From assembly GCF_900106535.1 (NCBI RefSeq), contig NZ_FNOH01000022.1, forward strand, positions 1 through 64,000: DNA of 64,000 nucleotides, read 5' to 3'. The stretch's first letter is position 1. Each line of letters opens with the position of its first letter. The translations under genes and the position numbers were made by a program. The notes under the pieces were generated by a model. It was not told where the DNA came from. It made no database searches and saw only the letters and a program-made list of their open reading frames with translations. Of this stretch, positions 42,077 through 50,596 are shown piece by piece. The stretch is from Myxococcus xanthus. Lineage in GTDB: Bacteria > Myxococcota > Myxococcia > Myxococcales > Myxococcaceae.

Positions 42077-42113
42077 AGCGCATGCCTTTCGTAGTGGTTC
42101 CCTGGAGGTTGAC

Positions 42114-42692
42114 GTGATTGCTCGACGAATCGCCCTGATCGCCACCCTGGTGCTCGCGCTGCCCGCAGTCGCGCAGTCGCAGGCCCGCACGTATAGCGTC
42201 AAGAAGGACGCCAGTTCGCTCACCTACAAGCTCAAGCACAAGCTGCATGAGGTGGTGGGCAAGGCGCAGCCCAGCGACGGCAAGGCCCGCCTGCTGCCGG
42301 ACGGAACGCTCCAGGTGGCGGTGCGCGCCAACGTGAAGGACTTCGATTCGGGCAACGCCAACCGCGACGCGCACATGCTGGAGACGACGGACGCGGCCAG
42401 GTTTCCCATCATCGACTTCAAGGGCGTGGCCACCGGCGTGAAGCCGCCCACCAGCTTCCCGGCGAAGGTGCCGGTGAAGGTGAAGGGCCAGCTGACGTTC
42501 CACGGCGTGAAGAAGACCGTGGAGATTCCGATGACGGTGCTGTTCAAGTCGGAGAAGCAGGCGGTGGCCGAGGGTAGCTTCGACATCAGCCTGGATGCCT
42601 ACAACGTCAACCGCCCGTCGCTGTTGATGGTGAAGGTGGACGACGTCCTGGTGCTGGAGCCCAAGCTGGTATTCGAGGTGGAGGGTACGTGA
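42114..42692 (+). CDS. YceI family periplasmic protein
   Basis: The 192-aa protein has a signal peptide (ALIATLVLALPAVAQSQA) and a lipocalin-like YceI domain: YKLKHKLHEVVGKAQ, MLETTDAARFPIIDF, VKGQLTFHGVKKTVEIPM, EGSFDISLDAYNVNRPS. YceI proteins bind isoprenoids such as ubiquinone analogues. GTG 42114 follows CTGGAGGTTGAC. The stop overlaps the Rieske start (GTGA), so the two are translated together. The context suggests it handles a lipid-soluble electron carrier. Confidence 0.88.
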   Translation: MIARRIALIATLVLALPAVAQSQARTYSVKKDASSLTYKLKHKLHEVVGKAQPSDGKARLLPDGTLQVAVRANVKDFDSGNANRDAHMLETTDAARFPIIDFKGVATGVKPPTSFPAKVPVKVKGQLTFHGVKKTVEIPMTVLFKSEKQAVAEGSFDISLDAYNVNRPSLLMVKVDDVLVLEPKLVFEVEGT

Positions 42693-43507
42693 GTTCGACG
42701 CGACGAGGATTCCTCAAGGGCATTCTGGGAACAGGCGCGGCGAGCGCGGCGGCGACGACGCTGCCGGGCTGCGCGCCGGACATCAACCCCGCTCCGGTGA
42801 CGGACGTCACGGCCAGCGAGCAGGGGACCGTGGACATCCTGGTGTCGCGCTATCCGGATTTGGAGCCCGTGGGCGGCGCGTTGACGGTCCGCGTTTCGGG
42901 TGAGCAGGTGCCGCTGCTGGTGGTGCACTCCAAGGACGACGGCGCGCCGAACGACTTCTCCGTGCTGTCGTCGTTGTGCACCCACGTGGGGTGCCCGCTG
43001 GGCTTCGACGGCAAGGACGTCATCTGCCCCTGCCACCTGTCGCGCTTCAGCGCCACGGATGGCGCGGTGCTCCAGCGGCCGGCCACCGTGCCGCTGCAGA
43101 CGTTCGCGGCGGAGTACAACCCGAACACGGGCGTGCTGCGCATCAACCTGCGCGCGGGCCAGAGCGACTTCCCGGCCGCGGTGAACGGGCAGGTGGTGTT
43201 CCCGCTCAGCCAGTTTCCCCAGCTGCGTGACGTGGGCGGCTCGGTGACGGGGGTGCCGTCCGGGTACGGCAAGCGCATCTTCGTGTTCCGCTTGCAGGAC
43301 GGCGCGCTGTCGGCGGTGGACTCCGTGTGCACCCACGCTTTCTGCGAGGTGAACTACCGGGAGCAGGAGGCGGACCTGTTCTGCGCCTGCCACGCATCCA
43401 TCTTCACGCGCGACGGCGCGGTGACGCAGGGCCCGGCCACCCGCCCCCTCAAGAAGTTCACGGTGTCTGAGACGGGCGACTCCGTGGTGCTGACCGGCGT
43501 GGCGTGA
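42689..43507 (+). CDS. Tat-exported double-Rieske iron-sulfur protein
   Basis: The 272-aa protein has a twin-arginine signal (SSTRRGFLKGILGTG) and a lipobox-like LPGC. Two Rieske domains follow. The first has CTHVGC plus CPCHLSRF; the second has CTHAFC plus CACHASIF. Each pair supplies two Cys and two His for a 2Fe-2S cluster. Two complete sites in one small chain are unusual; normal Rieske subunits have one. It should shuttle electrons in the periplasm or at the membrane surface. The GTG start at 42689 overlaps the yceI stop by four bases. Confidence 0.85.
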   Translation: MSSTRRGFLKGILGTGAASAAATTLPGCAPDINPAPVTDVTASEQGTVDILVSRYPDLEPVGGALTVRVSGEQVPLLVVHSKDDGAPNDFSVLSSLCTHVGCPLGFDGKDVICPCHLSRFSATDGAVLQRPATVPLQTFAAEYNPNTGVLRINLRAGQSDFPAAVNGQVVFPLSQFPQLRDVGGSVTGVPSGYGKRIFVFRLQDGALSAVDSVCTHAFCEVNYREQEADLFCACHASIFTRDGAVTQGPATRPLKKFTVSETGDSVVLTGVA

Positions 43508-43521
43508 GCCATGCGCCGGGC

Positions 43522-43551
43522 GCGGGTGGGCCTGACACAGGGCCCGCCCGC
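43522..43551. terminator. Hairpin between the Rieske gene and the convergent CBS gene
   Basis: GCGGGTGGGCC and GGCCCGCCCGC pair with one mismatch around a loop near TGACACA. It lies 14 bases after the Rieske stop and ends 23 bases before the CBS stop, so it may serve both strands. Confidence 0.45.
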
Positions 43552-43574
43552 ACCCGAAGGGAGCGCGGCATCGC

Positions 43575-44717
43575 TCAGCCGAGCCGGCTCCAGAAGGAGC
43601 GCTTGGAGGAGATGCGCTCCAGGGCTTGTTGCAGCTCCTCGTCGTGGTCGGCGCGCAAGGCGATGTCGCCCAGGGAGATGATGCCCACGATGCCGTCGTC
43701 ACGCTCCACCACGGGGATGCGGCGCAGTTGACGGCGTCCCATCAGCCCGATGACGTCATGGAGCGTGTCGTCCGGCGTGACGGCCTCCACGTCATCCGTC
43801 ATCACATCGGACGCGCGGAGTTGTTCCGGCGAGCGGCCCCCGGTGAAGGCGCGGACCACCAGGTCCCGGTCGGTGACGATGCCCACCAGCCGGTCCCGCT
43901 CGTCCACGATGGGGACGACGCCGCAGGACTCGTCCTTCATGATTCGCGCGATGTCCCGCAGCGGACTCTCCGGGCGCGCTGTGCGCACGTTGCGCGTCAT
44001 CACCTCGCGGGCCAGCAGGGCCTCGTGACGCCAGCGGCCATTGCGGGCGCGGTCGTCCCGGCGGGAGGTGCTCGTCTCGGAGCGGCCCGCGACGGCGGTG
44101 TAGATTGGGGTGCTCGCTCCGTCACGCCGTGCGCCGGTGGACGAAGGCGCGCCTGTCCCAGCCCAGCGGTGGGTGCTCGCCTCGTCGCGGCCCGGGCCGA
44201 GGGAGGCGCTCCGGTCCATCCGGTAGCGTGGGCGCGCATCTCCATGGCGCTCTTCGCCATGGGCGCCGCGTTCACGGCCGTGGAAGCGTACGTCGCGGTA
44301 GGACTCCCCCTGTGGCGGTTGGGGGCGGGAGGGCTCGCCGCCGTAGCCGGAGCGGTCCCAGGGTCGGTAGTCGGCGCGTTGGCGAGAGAGCTCGACGTCC
44401 TGTTCGCCGGTGTCGTGCCGAGGGCCCCGGCCAGTGGCGTAGTGGCTGTCCCGGTCGTCCCGGCCGTAGGGGCCGCTGTCCTCCGGGGGCGCGCCGTACA
44501 CGTCCTCGCCGGGCTCGTCGTCCACCTGGGTGCGCGGCTGGGCCATGCGCATCGTCGCCGCGCGGTGGTAGCGGCCCTGGCGGATGGAGGCCTCCTCGTC
44601 GCGGGCGGGGTTCCAGCCGGTGAGGTCGGACTCGGCGCGCTCACGCGAGCCTGGAGGCGCCACGTCCGCCTCGCGGTGGGTTTCGTCCCTGCCGTTGTCC
44701 ATGCTTCTGTGGGCCAT
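43575..44717 (-). CDS. CBS-pair protein with long disordered N-terminus
   Basis: The 380-aa protein has residues 1-230 hydrophilic and disordered (Arg, Asp, Gly, Ser, His), and two CBS motifs follow: AREVMTRNVRTARPESPLRD with CGVVPIVDERDRLVGIVTDRDLV (cited as VVPIVDERDRLVGIVTDRDL) and ASDVMTDDVEAVTPDDTLHD with RRIPVVERDDGIVGIISLGD. CBS pairs sense adenosine nucleotides. No enzyme or channel domain is attached, so it probably regulates a partner. ATG 44717. Confidence 0.85.
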   Translation of the reverse strand: MAHRSMDNGRDETHREADVAPPGSRERAESDLTGWNPARDEEASIRQGRYHRAATMRMAQPRTQVDDEPGEDVYGAPPEDSGPYGRDDRDSHYATGRGPRHDTGEQDVELSRQRADYRPWDRSGYGGEPSRPQPPQGESYRDVRFHGRERGAHGEERHGDARPRYRMDRSASLGPGRDEASTHRWAGTGAPSSTGARRDGASTPIYTAVAGRSETSTSRRDDRARNGRWRHEALLAREVMTRNVRTARPESPLRDIARIMKDESCGVVPIVDERDRLVGIVTDRDLVVRAFTGGRSPEQLRASDVMTDDVEAVTPDDTLHDVIGLMGRRQLRRIPVVERDDGIVGIISLGDIALRADHDEELQQALERISSKRSFWSRLG

Positions 44718-44827
44718 GACGCTCCTCGGGCGATGTCGGGTTCAAACTGCAACGCTGGTGGTGAGGCCGCGAGCCTCCAAGGTGCGGGCGTCCAGGCGAG
44801 TGGGTGCCTGTCCCTCCCTGGCGTTCC

Positions 44828-45952
44828 TCACCCCGCGGCCAGCGCGTCACCCAGGCGCACCAGGCCGCTGAATTCCTCCAGCTCCGCGCCCGCGTCCGGC
44901 GCGGCCACCGCGAGCGTCCCCGAGGGAAGGTGCCGGGTGAGGCGGTCGAGCACGTCGCGGTGGGCCTGGGCCCGCGCCTGCTCCACCGAGGCCAGGCGGG
45001 ACAGCGCCGCCACCGCCTGCTCCGCGTGACGGTCGCCTCCCGTGTGCTCCAGCAGTGCCTCCGGCGCCGCGAGCACGTCGTCATGGGCCCAGCTCCGGTT
45101 CAGCACGTAGCCCGCGAAGGGCAGGCCCCGCGCGGCCAGCGTCTCGCGGAACCAGGTGGCCTCGCGCAGGGAGGCGGGTTCGGGGGACGTCACCAGCAGG
45201 AAGGCCGCGTCCGGCGACGCCAACCGCTGGTGCAGCCGCTCCGTGTGCAGCCGCATGCCGGAGAAGAGGCCGCCGAAGGCACCGATGAAGCCGCGCATCT
45301 CCTGGGTGAAGCCCGCGCCGAAGATGCCCGCCAGGACGCGGTCCACCACCGCCTGCGCGCCGTGCCACAGCCGCCCGCCGCGCGCCCGCTTCTCCGGGCC
45401 GAACAGCGACACGATGCGTTCGTCCAGGAAGCGCGCCAGCCGGCCAGGCGCGTCCAGGAAGTCCAGCGCGTGCCGGCTGGGGGGCGTGTCCAGCAGGATG
45501 AGCTCGTAACGGCCGTCCGTGAGGAAGGCGTCCAGGGCCTCGGCGGCGGCGTACTCCTGTACGCCCGCCACCAGCTCCGACAGGAAGCGGTAGAGGCGGT
45601 GGTCGACAATCGCTCGCGCCGCCTCGGGTGTGGGCGCCAACTGGTGCACCATGCGCTCGAAGATGGCGCGTGGGTCCAGCATCCACACGTCGAGGAGGCC
45701 CGTGCCCCAGGGGCCGTCGGCGAAGAGGCGCTCGGAGGGAATCGACGTGGGTTCGGGACCGCTCTCTTGGAGCCCCATGGTCTCCGCGAGCCTGCGCGCC
45801 GGGTCGATGGTGAGCACCAGCACCCGCCGTCCCGCGCGCGCGGCGGCCACGCCCAGGGCCGCCGCCGTCGTCGTCTTGCCCACGCCGCCCGCGCCACACA
45901 GGACGACGATGCGCTTGTCACGCAGCAACCGGCGCAGGTCGCCCGCGCTCAC
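44828..45952 (-). CDS. ArsA/Get3-like ATPase, first of a pair
   Basis: The 374-aa protein has the deviant Walker A VVLCGAGGVGKTTTAAAL, switch-like VLVLTIDPARRLAETMG, LLDVWMLDPRAIF, Walker B LILLDTPPSRHALDFLDAP and VTSPEPASLREATWF. This is the ArsA/Get3 class of dimeric ATPases. GTG 45952 gives the P-loop near residue 20. No arsenic genes are near, so arsenite transport is unlikely. The second gene of the same family lies 52 bases upstream on the same strand. Confidence 0.82.
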   Translation of the reverse strand: MSAGDLRRLLRDKRIVVLCGAGGVGKTTTAAALGVAAARAGRRVLVLTIDPARRLAETMGLQESGPEPTSIPSERLFADGPWGTGLLDVWMLDPRAIFERMVHQLAPTPEAARAIVDHRLYRFLSELVAGVQEYAAAEALDAFLTDGRYELILLDTPPSRHALDFLDAPGRLARFLDERIVSLFGPEKRARGGRLWHGAQAVVDRVLAGIFGAGFTQEMRGFIGAFGGLFSGMRLHTERLHQRLASPDAAFLLVTSPEPASLREATWFRETLAARGLPFAGYVLNRSWAHDDVLAAPEALLEHTGGDRHAEQAVAALSRLASVEQARAQAHRDVLDRLTRHLPSGTLAVAAPDAGAELEEFSGLVRLGDALAAG

Positions 45953-46004
45953 GGCGTGCGCCCCTGTGACACGCGCCGGGGCCCACCGCCATGCGGTCCG
46001 TGGC

Positions 46005-46949
46005 TCACGGCAGGGCCTCCTGCCAGGGCGCGTGCTCCGGATGAGGTGCGAAGCCCTCCGCCAGCGCCTCGACCAGCGCGGGGCCCGTGGCGTGGAGCTC
46101 CGGCAGGGTGAGCAGCGGCGCGCGCAGCGCGCGTGACAGCCGGACGGAGGCGGCCCGGGCCCGCTCCAGCCGCTCCAGCTCACGCCACCCCTGGTGCGGT
46201 CCGTGCGCGGCGAGCATCCGGTGCAGGGCGGCGCGGGACTCGGGCGTGAAGGGGTCCTCCGGCATCCGGTTGAGGACGGCCGCGGACAGCGGCAGCTCCA
46301 GCCGGCGCAGCTCGGCGGCCACGGTGAGCGCCTCGCTGACGGGCAGCGGCTCCGGCAGGCTGGCGAGGACCATCGCGGTGCGCGCCGCATCCTGGAGGAA
46401 GTCGAGCCCCTCCCGCACGTCGCGTCCGATGGGCCCTCCGGGCATCAGGGACAGCACGCGCTGGGGCAAGGCGGCCAGCGCCAGCGCGTGTCCCGTGGCG
46501 GGCAGGTCGACGACGGTCAGCGGATGGACGAAGCGTCCATCCGGCCGCGTGCGCCGGAGCAGGGCCAGCAACTGGTACATCAGCCCCATCTCCCGGAGCG
46601 CGGGCCCTGCTTCCAGGAAGCGGCGCAGGGCGCGGGTGCGCAGCGCGGCGTCGGCCAGCCAGCGCGCGGGCAGGGCACGCTCCAGGAAGTGCCGGTGCCC
46701 TTCCGCTGCGGAGAGGCGCACGAAGTGGAGCCCGGGACGCACCCGCGTCACCTGAGGCCCCGCCTGGCGCGCCCCAACGCGCGCCGCCAGGGGCGAAGGC
46801 CCGTCCTCCTCCGGCGCCAGCTCCGCCAGCAGCACGGTGCGTCCCGCGCGCGCGGCGGCCACGGCCAGCGCCGCCGCCAGCGTCGTCTTCCCCACGCCGC
46901 CCTTGCCCGATACGAGCAGCGCACGCCTGTCCCAGAGGGCTTCGAGCAC
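46005..46949 (-). CDS. ArsA/Get3-like ATPase, second of a pair
   Basis: The 314-aa protein has ALLVSGKGGVGKTTLAAAL, LLAELAPEE in place of the usual TDP motif, VVDLPATGHALALAALP and VLASLPEPLPVSEAL. The GKGGVGKTT loop is intact. It differs from its neighbour in the switch region (AELAPE), so the two may form a heterodimer in which one subunit has altered nucleotide handling. GTG 46949. Tandem ArsA-like pairs of this kind occur in several myxobacteria and actinobacteria; their cargo is unknown to me. Confidence 0.8.
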   Translation of the reverse strand: MLEALWDRRALLVSGKGGVGKTTLAAALAVAAARAGRTVLLAELAPEEDGPSPLAARVGARQAGPQVTRVRPGLHFVRLSAAEGHRHFLERALPARWLADAALRTRALRRFLEAGPALREMGLMYQLLALLRRTRPDGRFVHPLTVVDLPATGHALALAALPQRVLSLMPGGPIGRDVREGLDFLQDAARTAMVLASLPEPLPVSEALTVAAELRRLELPLSAAVLNRMPEDPFTPESRAALHRMLAAHGPHQGWRELERLERARAASVRLSRALRAPLLTLPELHATGPALVEALAEGFAPHPEHAPWQEALP

Positions 46950-47087
46950 CGGCCACCGTCCTGTCGCAGCGCCCCAGGCCGCGCGCTGTTCCCAACACGG
47001 TGTGGAAGGCGAAACGCCAGGGCAACCGAGGCCCCGGTGCGGCCGTCCCAGGCACGCGGCCGCTCGCGCGCCCGGGTGGCGCTGGGA

Positions 47088-48308
47088 CTACAGCGCCTCG
47101 ATGACCTTCTTGATTCGCTCGAAGGCCCAGTCCAGCTCGGCCTGGGTGACGATGAGCGGCGGCGTGAGGCGGATGACGGAGTCGTGCGTCTCCTTGCAGA
47201 GCACGCCTTCCTTCATCAACGCCTCGCAGGCGGGCCGCGCGGAGATGTCCAGCGCCACGCCAATCATCAGCCCCCGTCCGCGCACCTCCACGATGTGGCG
47301 GTTCTTCAGCGTCTTCAGCATGGCCAGGAACGACGTGCCCATCTCGGCGGAGCGCTCCACCAGGCGCTCGTCGCGCAGCACGTCCAGGGCGGTGCGCGCC
47401 ACGGCGCAGCCCAGTGGATTGCCGCCGTAGGTGCTGCCGTGCTCGCCGGGACGGAGCACGCCCATGACCTCGTCATCCGCCATGACGGCGGACACCGGGT
47501 AGAAGCCGCCCGACAGCGCCTTGCCCACCACGATGACGTCCGGCCGCACGTCCTCGTGCTGGAAGGCAAACGTCTTCCCGGTGCGCCCCAGGCCCGTCTG
47601 GATTTCATCCACCATGAACAGCACGCGGTGCTGCTTGCAGAGCTCGGCCACCTGCTTCAGGTAGCCGTCGCGCGGAATCAGCACGCCGGCCTCCGCCTGG
47701 ATGGGCTCCATCAGGATGGCGCAGGTGTTGGGGGTGATGGCGCGCCGCACCGCCTCCACGTCGTCGTAGGGCACCACGGTGAAGCCGGGGGTGAAGGGGC
47801 CGAAGCCCTGCCGGTAGCTCCGCACGGTGGAGAAGCTGATGAGGCTGATGGTGCGCCCGTGGAAGTTGTTCGCGAAGACGATGACCTCCGCCTTGTCCTC
47901 GGGGATGCCCTTGACGGTGTAGCCCCACTTGCGCGCCAGCTTGATGGCCGTCTCGCACGCCTCCGCGCCGGAGTTCATCGGCAGCGCGCGGCTCAATCCA
48001 GACAGCTCGCGCAGCGCCTTGTAGAGGTGGGGAAGCTGGTCATTGCGGAAGGCCCGTGACGTCAGCGTCACCTTCGCGGCCTGCTCGCGCAGCGTCTCCA
48101 GGATGCGCGGGTGACAGTGCCCCTGGTTCACCGCCGAGTACGCGCTCAGGCAGTCCAGGTACTTGCGGCCCTCCACGTCATGAACCCAGCAGCCCTCGCC
48201 CCGTTCGATGACGAGGTCCAGCGGATGGTAGTTGTGCGCTCCATACCGCTCCTCCAGGTCGATGAAGTCGCGCGTGGAGAGGGCGGGGGCGGCGTGCTCG
48301 GTGCTCAT
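47088..48308 (-). CDS. rocD: Ornithine--oxo-acid transaminase
   Basis: The 406-aa class III aminotransferase starts STRDFIDLEERYGAHNYHPLD, followed by the substrate-side NYHPLDLVIERGEG. It has SGAEACETAIKLARKWGY, NNFHGRTISLISFS, MVDEIQTGLGRTGK, VVGKALSGGFYPVSAV (PLP Lys) and GSTYGGNPLGCAVA. It converts ornithine and 2-oxoglutarate to glutamate semialdehyde and glutamate. Length is typical. ATG 48308. Not adjacent to other arginine-degradation genes. Confidence 0.93.
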   Translation of the reverse strand: MSTEHAAPALSTRDFIDLEERYGAHNYHPLDLVIERGEGCWVHDVEGRKYLDCLSAYSAVNQGHCHPRILETLREQAAKVTLTSRAFRNDQLPHLYKALRELSGLSRALPMNSGAEACETAIKLARKWGYTVKGIPEDKAEVIVFANNFHGRTISLISFSTVRSYRQGFGPFTPGFTVVPYDDVEAVRRAITPNTCAILMEPIQAEAGVLIPRDGYLKQVAELCKQHRVLFMVDEIQTGLGRTGKTFAFQHEDVRPDVIVVGKALSGGFYPVSAVMADDEVMGVLRPGEHGSTYGGNPLGCAVARTALDVLRDERLVERSAEMGTSFLAMLKTLKNRHIVEVRGRGLMIGVALDISARPACEALMKEGVLCKETHDSVIRLTPPLIVTQAELDWAFERIKKVIEAL

Positions 48309-48441
48309 GGAACTCCCTGGGGAATCGGGTGGCGCGAAGCAGGACCATCGATTTCGATGAAGTCCTTCGACGTGTCCACCACCGCATTGCCCCAGGCGGT
48401 TGCTTCGTTGAGCACTGCACCCGAGCCCATGGCTCGCCGCG

Positions 48442-49125
48442 TCAGTGGACGGACCAGCGCTCCGCGATTTCCTCGCAGGCGAGCACCACGTCGCTCAGCC
48501 GCCGGATGTGCGCCCGCGGCGCGGTGAAGACCGTCCCCGCGAAGACGTCCACCACCTGGATGAGGCGGTGGTCACACGGGCCCAGCGGGCACAGGTGCTG
48601 CTCGGTGAAGCGCTGGAGCAGCGTGCCGATGTACTGCCCTGAGCGCTCATCCAGCGGCTGGTGCTTGGAGAAGTACAGCTTCATCAGGCCCACGCGCGCG
48701 TTGCCATGTCTGTCCATGCGCTGGAGCACGACCTCCGGCCGCACGCTGATGGTGACGCCCGCCACCTCCAGCACGGGAGGCTCCGCGCCCACCGCGCTGA
48801 TGAGCGTCTCCTCCAAATCCAGCCAGGGCACCAGGTCCGCGAAGCGCTCGAGCGCCTCCGAGCACAGTTGCAGCCGCTGCGCCTCGAACTCCGACTGGGG
48901 CACGCTGCACGCGAAGCGGCGCTGGTGCTCACGGAGGATGGACAGGTCCATGCCCCGGCAGAGGAAGTCCGTAATCGCATGCGACGCCTCCGGGTAGCGC
49001 AGATACTGCTGCTCCGGCGGGTGCTTCTGGTCGTGGATGATGCGCTTGCGACGCGCGGGCGTGGCGACGAGGTACTCGCCCAACTTGTTCACGGACACAC
49101 GCGGCAGTTCACGGATTTCCGCCAT
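48442..49125 (-). CDS. Hypothetical protein, 227 aa, possible nuclease-like fold
   Basis: The N-terminal basic region (VNKLGEYLVATPARRKRIIHDQKH, cited as LVATPARRKRIIHDQKH) is followed by a helical domain and a beta-rich part with ISVRPEVVLQRMDRHGN then VGLMKLYFSK. The spaced acidic residues and the KLYFSK strand recall PD-(D/E)xK-type folds, where an Asp/Glu pair and a Lys form the active site, but I cannot confirm it. ATG 49125. Unlinked to neighbours by strand-spacing. Confidence 0.55.
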   Translation of the reverse strand: MAEIRELPRVSVNKLGEYLVATPARRKRIIHDQKHPPEQQYLRYPEASHAITDFLCRGMDLSILREHQRRFACSVPQSEFEAQRLQLCSEALERFADLVPWLDLEETLISAVGAEPPVLEVAGVTISVRPEVVLQRMDRHGNARVGLMKLYFSKHQPLDERSGQYIGTLLQRFTEQHLCPLGPCDHRLIQVVDVFAGTVFTAPRAHIRRLSDVVLACEEIAERWSVH

Positions 49126-49203
49126 GGAATCGCTCCCCCTGGGTGCTGGCGAATGAGCACACAGTACAGAGGGGGGCTGACATGCATTGGACGGAGTGAG
49201 GGC

Positions 49204-49512
49204 TCACTCTCTCTGGGGTTCGCCGTAGGGGTAGGCGCTCCAGTAGGTGTCGGGCAATGGGTTGGTGCCGGCGTCGCTGCGCGGACCATCCCCGTCCCCA
49301 ATCTCATCCAGGATGGCGCCGGGCGTGCGCTCCGTCGGGTCGATGGTGCGCATGCGATGCGTGACTTCCGGCGACTCGGCGGCGTCCGCCAGGTCGCGCT
49401 TCTCTTCGCTCTCTTCTGTCTCCGGAGCGTGTTGCCGCGGTTCCTCCGTACGGCCGTAGTAATCCTCGGGTGGCTGGATGCCCGGCTGTTGCTGCTTGTC
49501 GCGCTGAGCCAT
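49204..49512 (-). CDS. Small acidic disordered protein, 102 aa
   Basis: The sequence from ATG 49512 is Gln-, Glu-, Asp- and Pro-rich (MAQRDKQQQPGIQPPEDYYG; TEESEEKRDLADAAESPEV) and ends in DTYWSAYPYGEPQRE. No hydrophobic core is visible, so it is probably intrinsically disordered. Function unknown. Divergent from the zinc-ribbon gene at 49646 with a 133-base gap. Confidence 0.5.
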   Translation of the reverse strand: MAQRDKQQQPGIQPPEDYYGRTEEPRQHAPETEESEEKRDLADAAESPEVTHRMRTIDPTERTPGAILDEIGDGDGPRSDAGTNPLPDTYWSAYPYGEPQRE

Positions 49513-49645
49513 GATGGATGCCCTCCGCCACCCTACGTTCGTAACGGCACGGGCCAGCGGCAACGCGTCAACGGGCATGCACGCCAGGAGGGCAGGCCGG
49601 CGGACGGGATGGACGTCCCGGGTCGGGTGCGCCAAGACTGGCGGG

Positions 49646-50596
49646 ATGGCCGAGCAATCCCAACAGACACCGTCCGCCGTGGCCGGGCCGTTGCTCCATC
49701 TGGGGTGTCAGTCCTGCGGCGCGCGTCTGGTGCTGGAGCCCGCGCTGCGGACCACGCGCTGTCCCTACTGCGCCGCGCCCGCCGTGGTGGAGCGTCCTCC
49801 GGTGCCCGGTGTGCCCGAGCCTGTCTTCGCGCTGGGCTTCGCGCTCACGCACATGGCGGCGAAGGCGCATGTGGCGCGGTGGTTGCGTTCGCGCAGCCGC
49901 TTCACGCGCTCCGGCATCCGCTCCGCCGCGCCGGGCGAGGTGCGAGGCGTGTACGTGCCCGCGTACCTCTACAGCGTGCTGGCGCAGGCGCGCTACCGCG
50001 CATCCATTGGGGAGAACTACCAGGAGACGGAGACGTACACGACGACGGAGAACGGGAAGCAGGTGACGCGCACGCGCACCGTGACGCGCACGGAGTGGCG
50101 TTCGCTGGAAGGCGAGCTGACCAGCTACGTGGCGGACGTGCTCGTCACCGCGTCCAAGGGGCTGGACAACGCGGAGCTGGAGGCGCTGGAGCCCTTCGAC
50201 CTGCGCGGCCTGGCTCGCTACACCCCGGCGCTCATCTCCGGCTGGGTGGCGGAGGAGCCCTCGCTCACGCTGGCGCAGTGTCAGGAGCTGGCCCGGAAGG
50301 AAGCGGTGGAGCGCGTGGGCGGGCTGTTGTCGCGCTTCATGCCGGGGGACTCGCACCGGGGCCTGGAGCATCAGTCCCGGCTGGACTGGGAGGCGCTCGA
50401 TGTGTGCCTGTTGCCCGTCTGGGTGCTGGCGGTGAAGTACGCGGAGGATGCGCCGCCGCTGCGGGTGCTCGTCAACGGGCAGACGGGGGCCGTCCATGGC
50501 GAGGCGCCCATCTCTTCGTGGAAGGTGCTGTCCGCCGTGGTGGCGCTGCTGGCGGTGCTGGCCTTGGGCTGGCTGCTCACGGGAGGTGGGCGATGA
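49646..50596 (+). CDS. Zinc-ribbon membrane protein, first of two paralogues
   Basis: The 316-aa protein has an N-terminal zinc ribbon (LGCQSCGARLVLEP, then TTRCPYCAAP), then a soluble domain (VRGVYVPAYLYSVLAQARYR, TTTENGKQVTRTRTVTRTEW, LVTASKGLDNAELEAL) and a C-terminal helix (VLSAVVALLAVLALGWLL). The order ribbon, beta-rich body, membrane anchor is seen in proteins of unknown function in several phyla. ATG 49646. Its stop overlaps the next gene (ATGA), and the two share VLVNGQTGAVHGEAPIS/VLVHGQDVQVVLGEAPIS near the C-terminus. Confidence 0.7.
   Translation: MAEQSQQTPSAVAGPLLHLGCQSCGARLVLEPALRTTRCPYCAAPAVVERPPVPGVPEPVFALGFALTHMAAKAHVARWLRSRSRFTRSGIRSAAPGEVRGVYVPAYLYSVLAQARYRASIGENYQETETYTTTENGKQVTRTRTVTRTEWRSLEGELTSYVADVLVTASKGLDNAELEALEPFDLRGLARYTPALISGWVAEEPSLTLAQCQELARKEAVERVGGLLSRFMPGDSHRGLEHQSRLDWEALDVCLLPVWVLAVKYAEDAPPLRVLVNGQTGAVHGEAPISSWKVLSAVVALLAVLALGWLLTGGGR

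Noticed and set aside
44828-46949. Arsenite efflux ATPase annotation
   Set aside because: No arsB, arsR or arsC nearby and the proteins are a tandem pair, so arsenic resistance is not supported.
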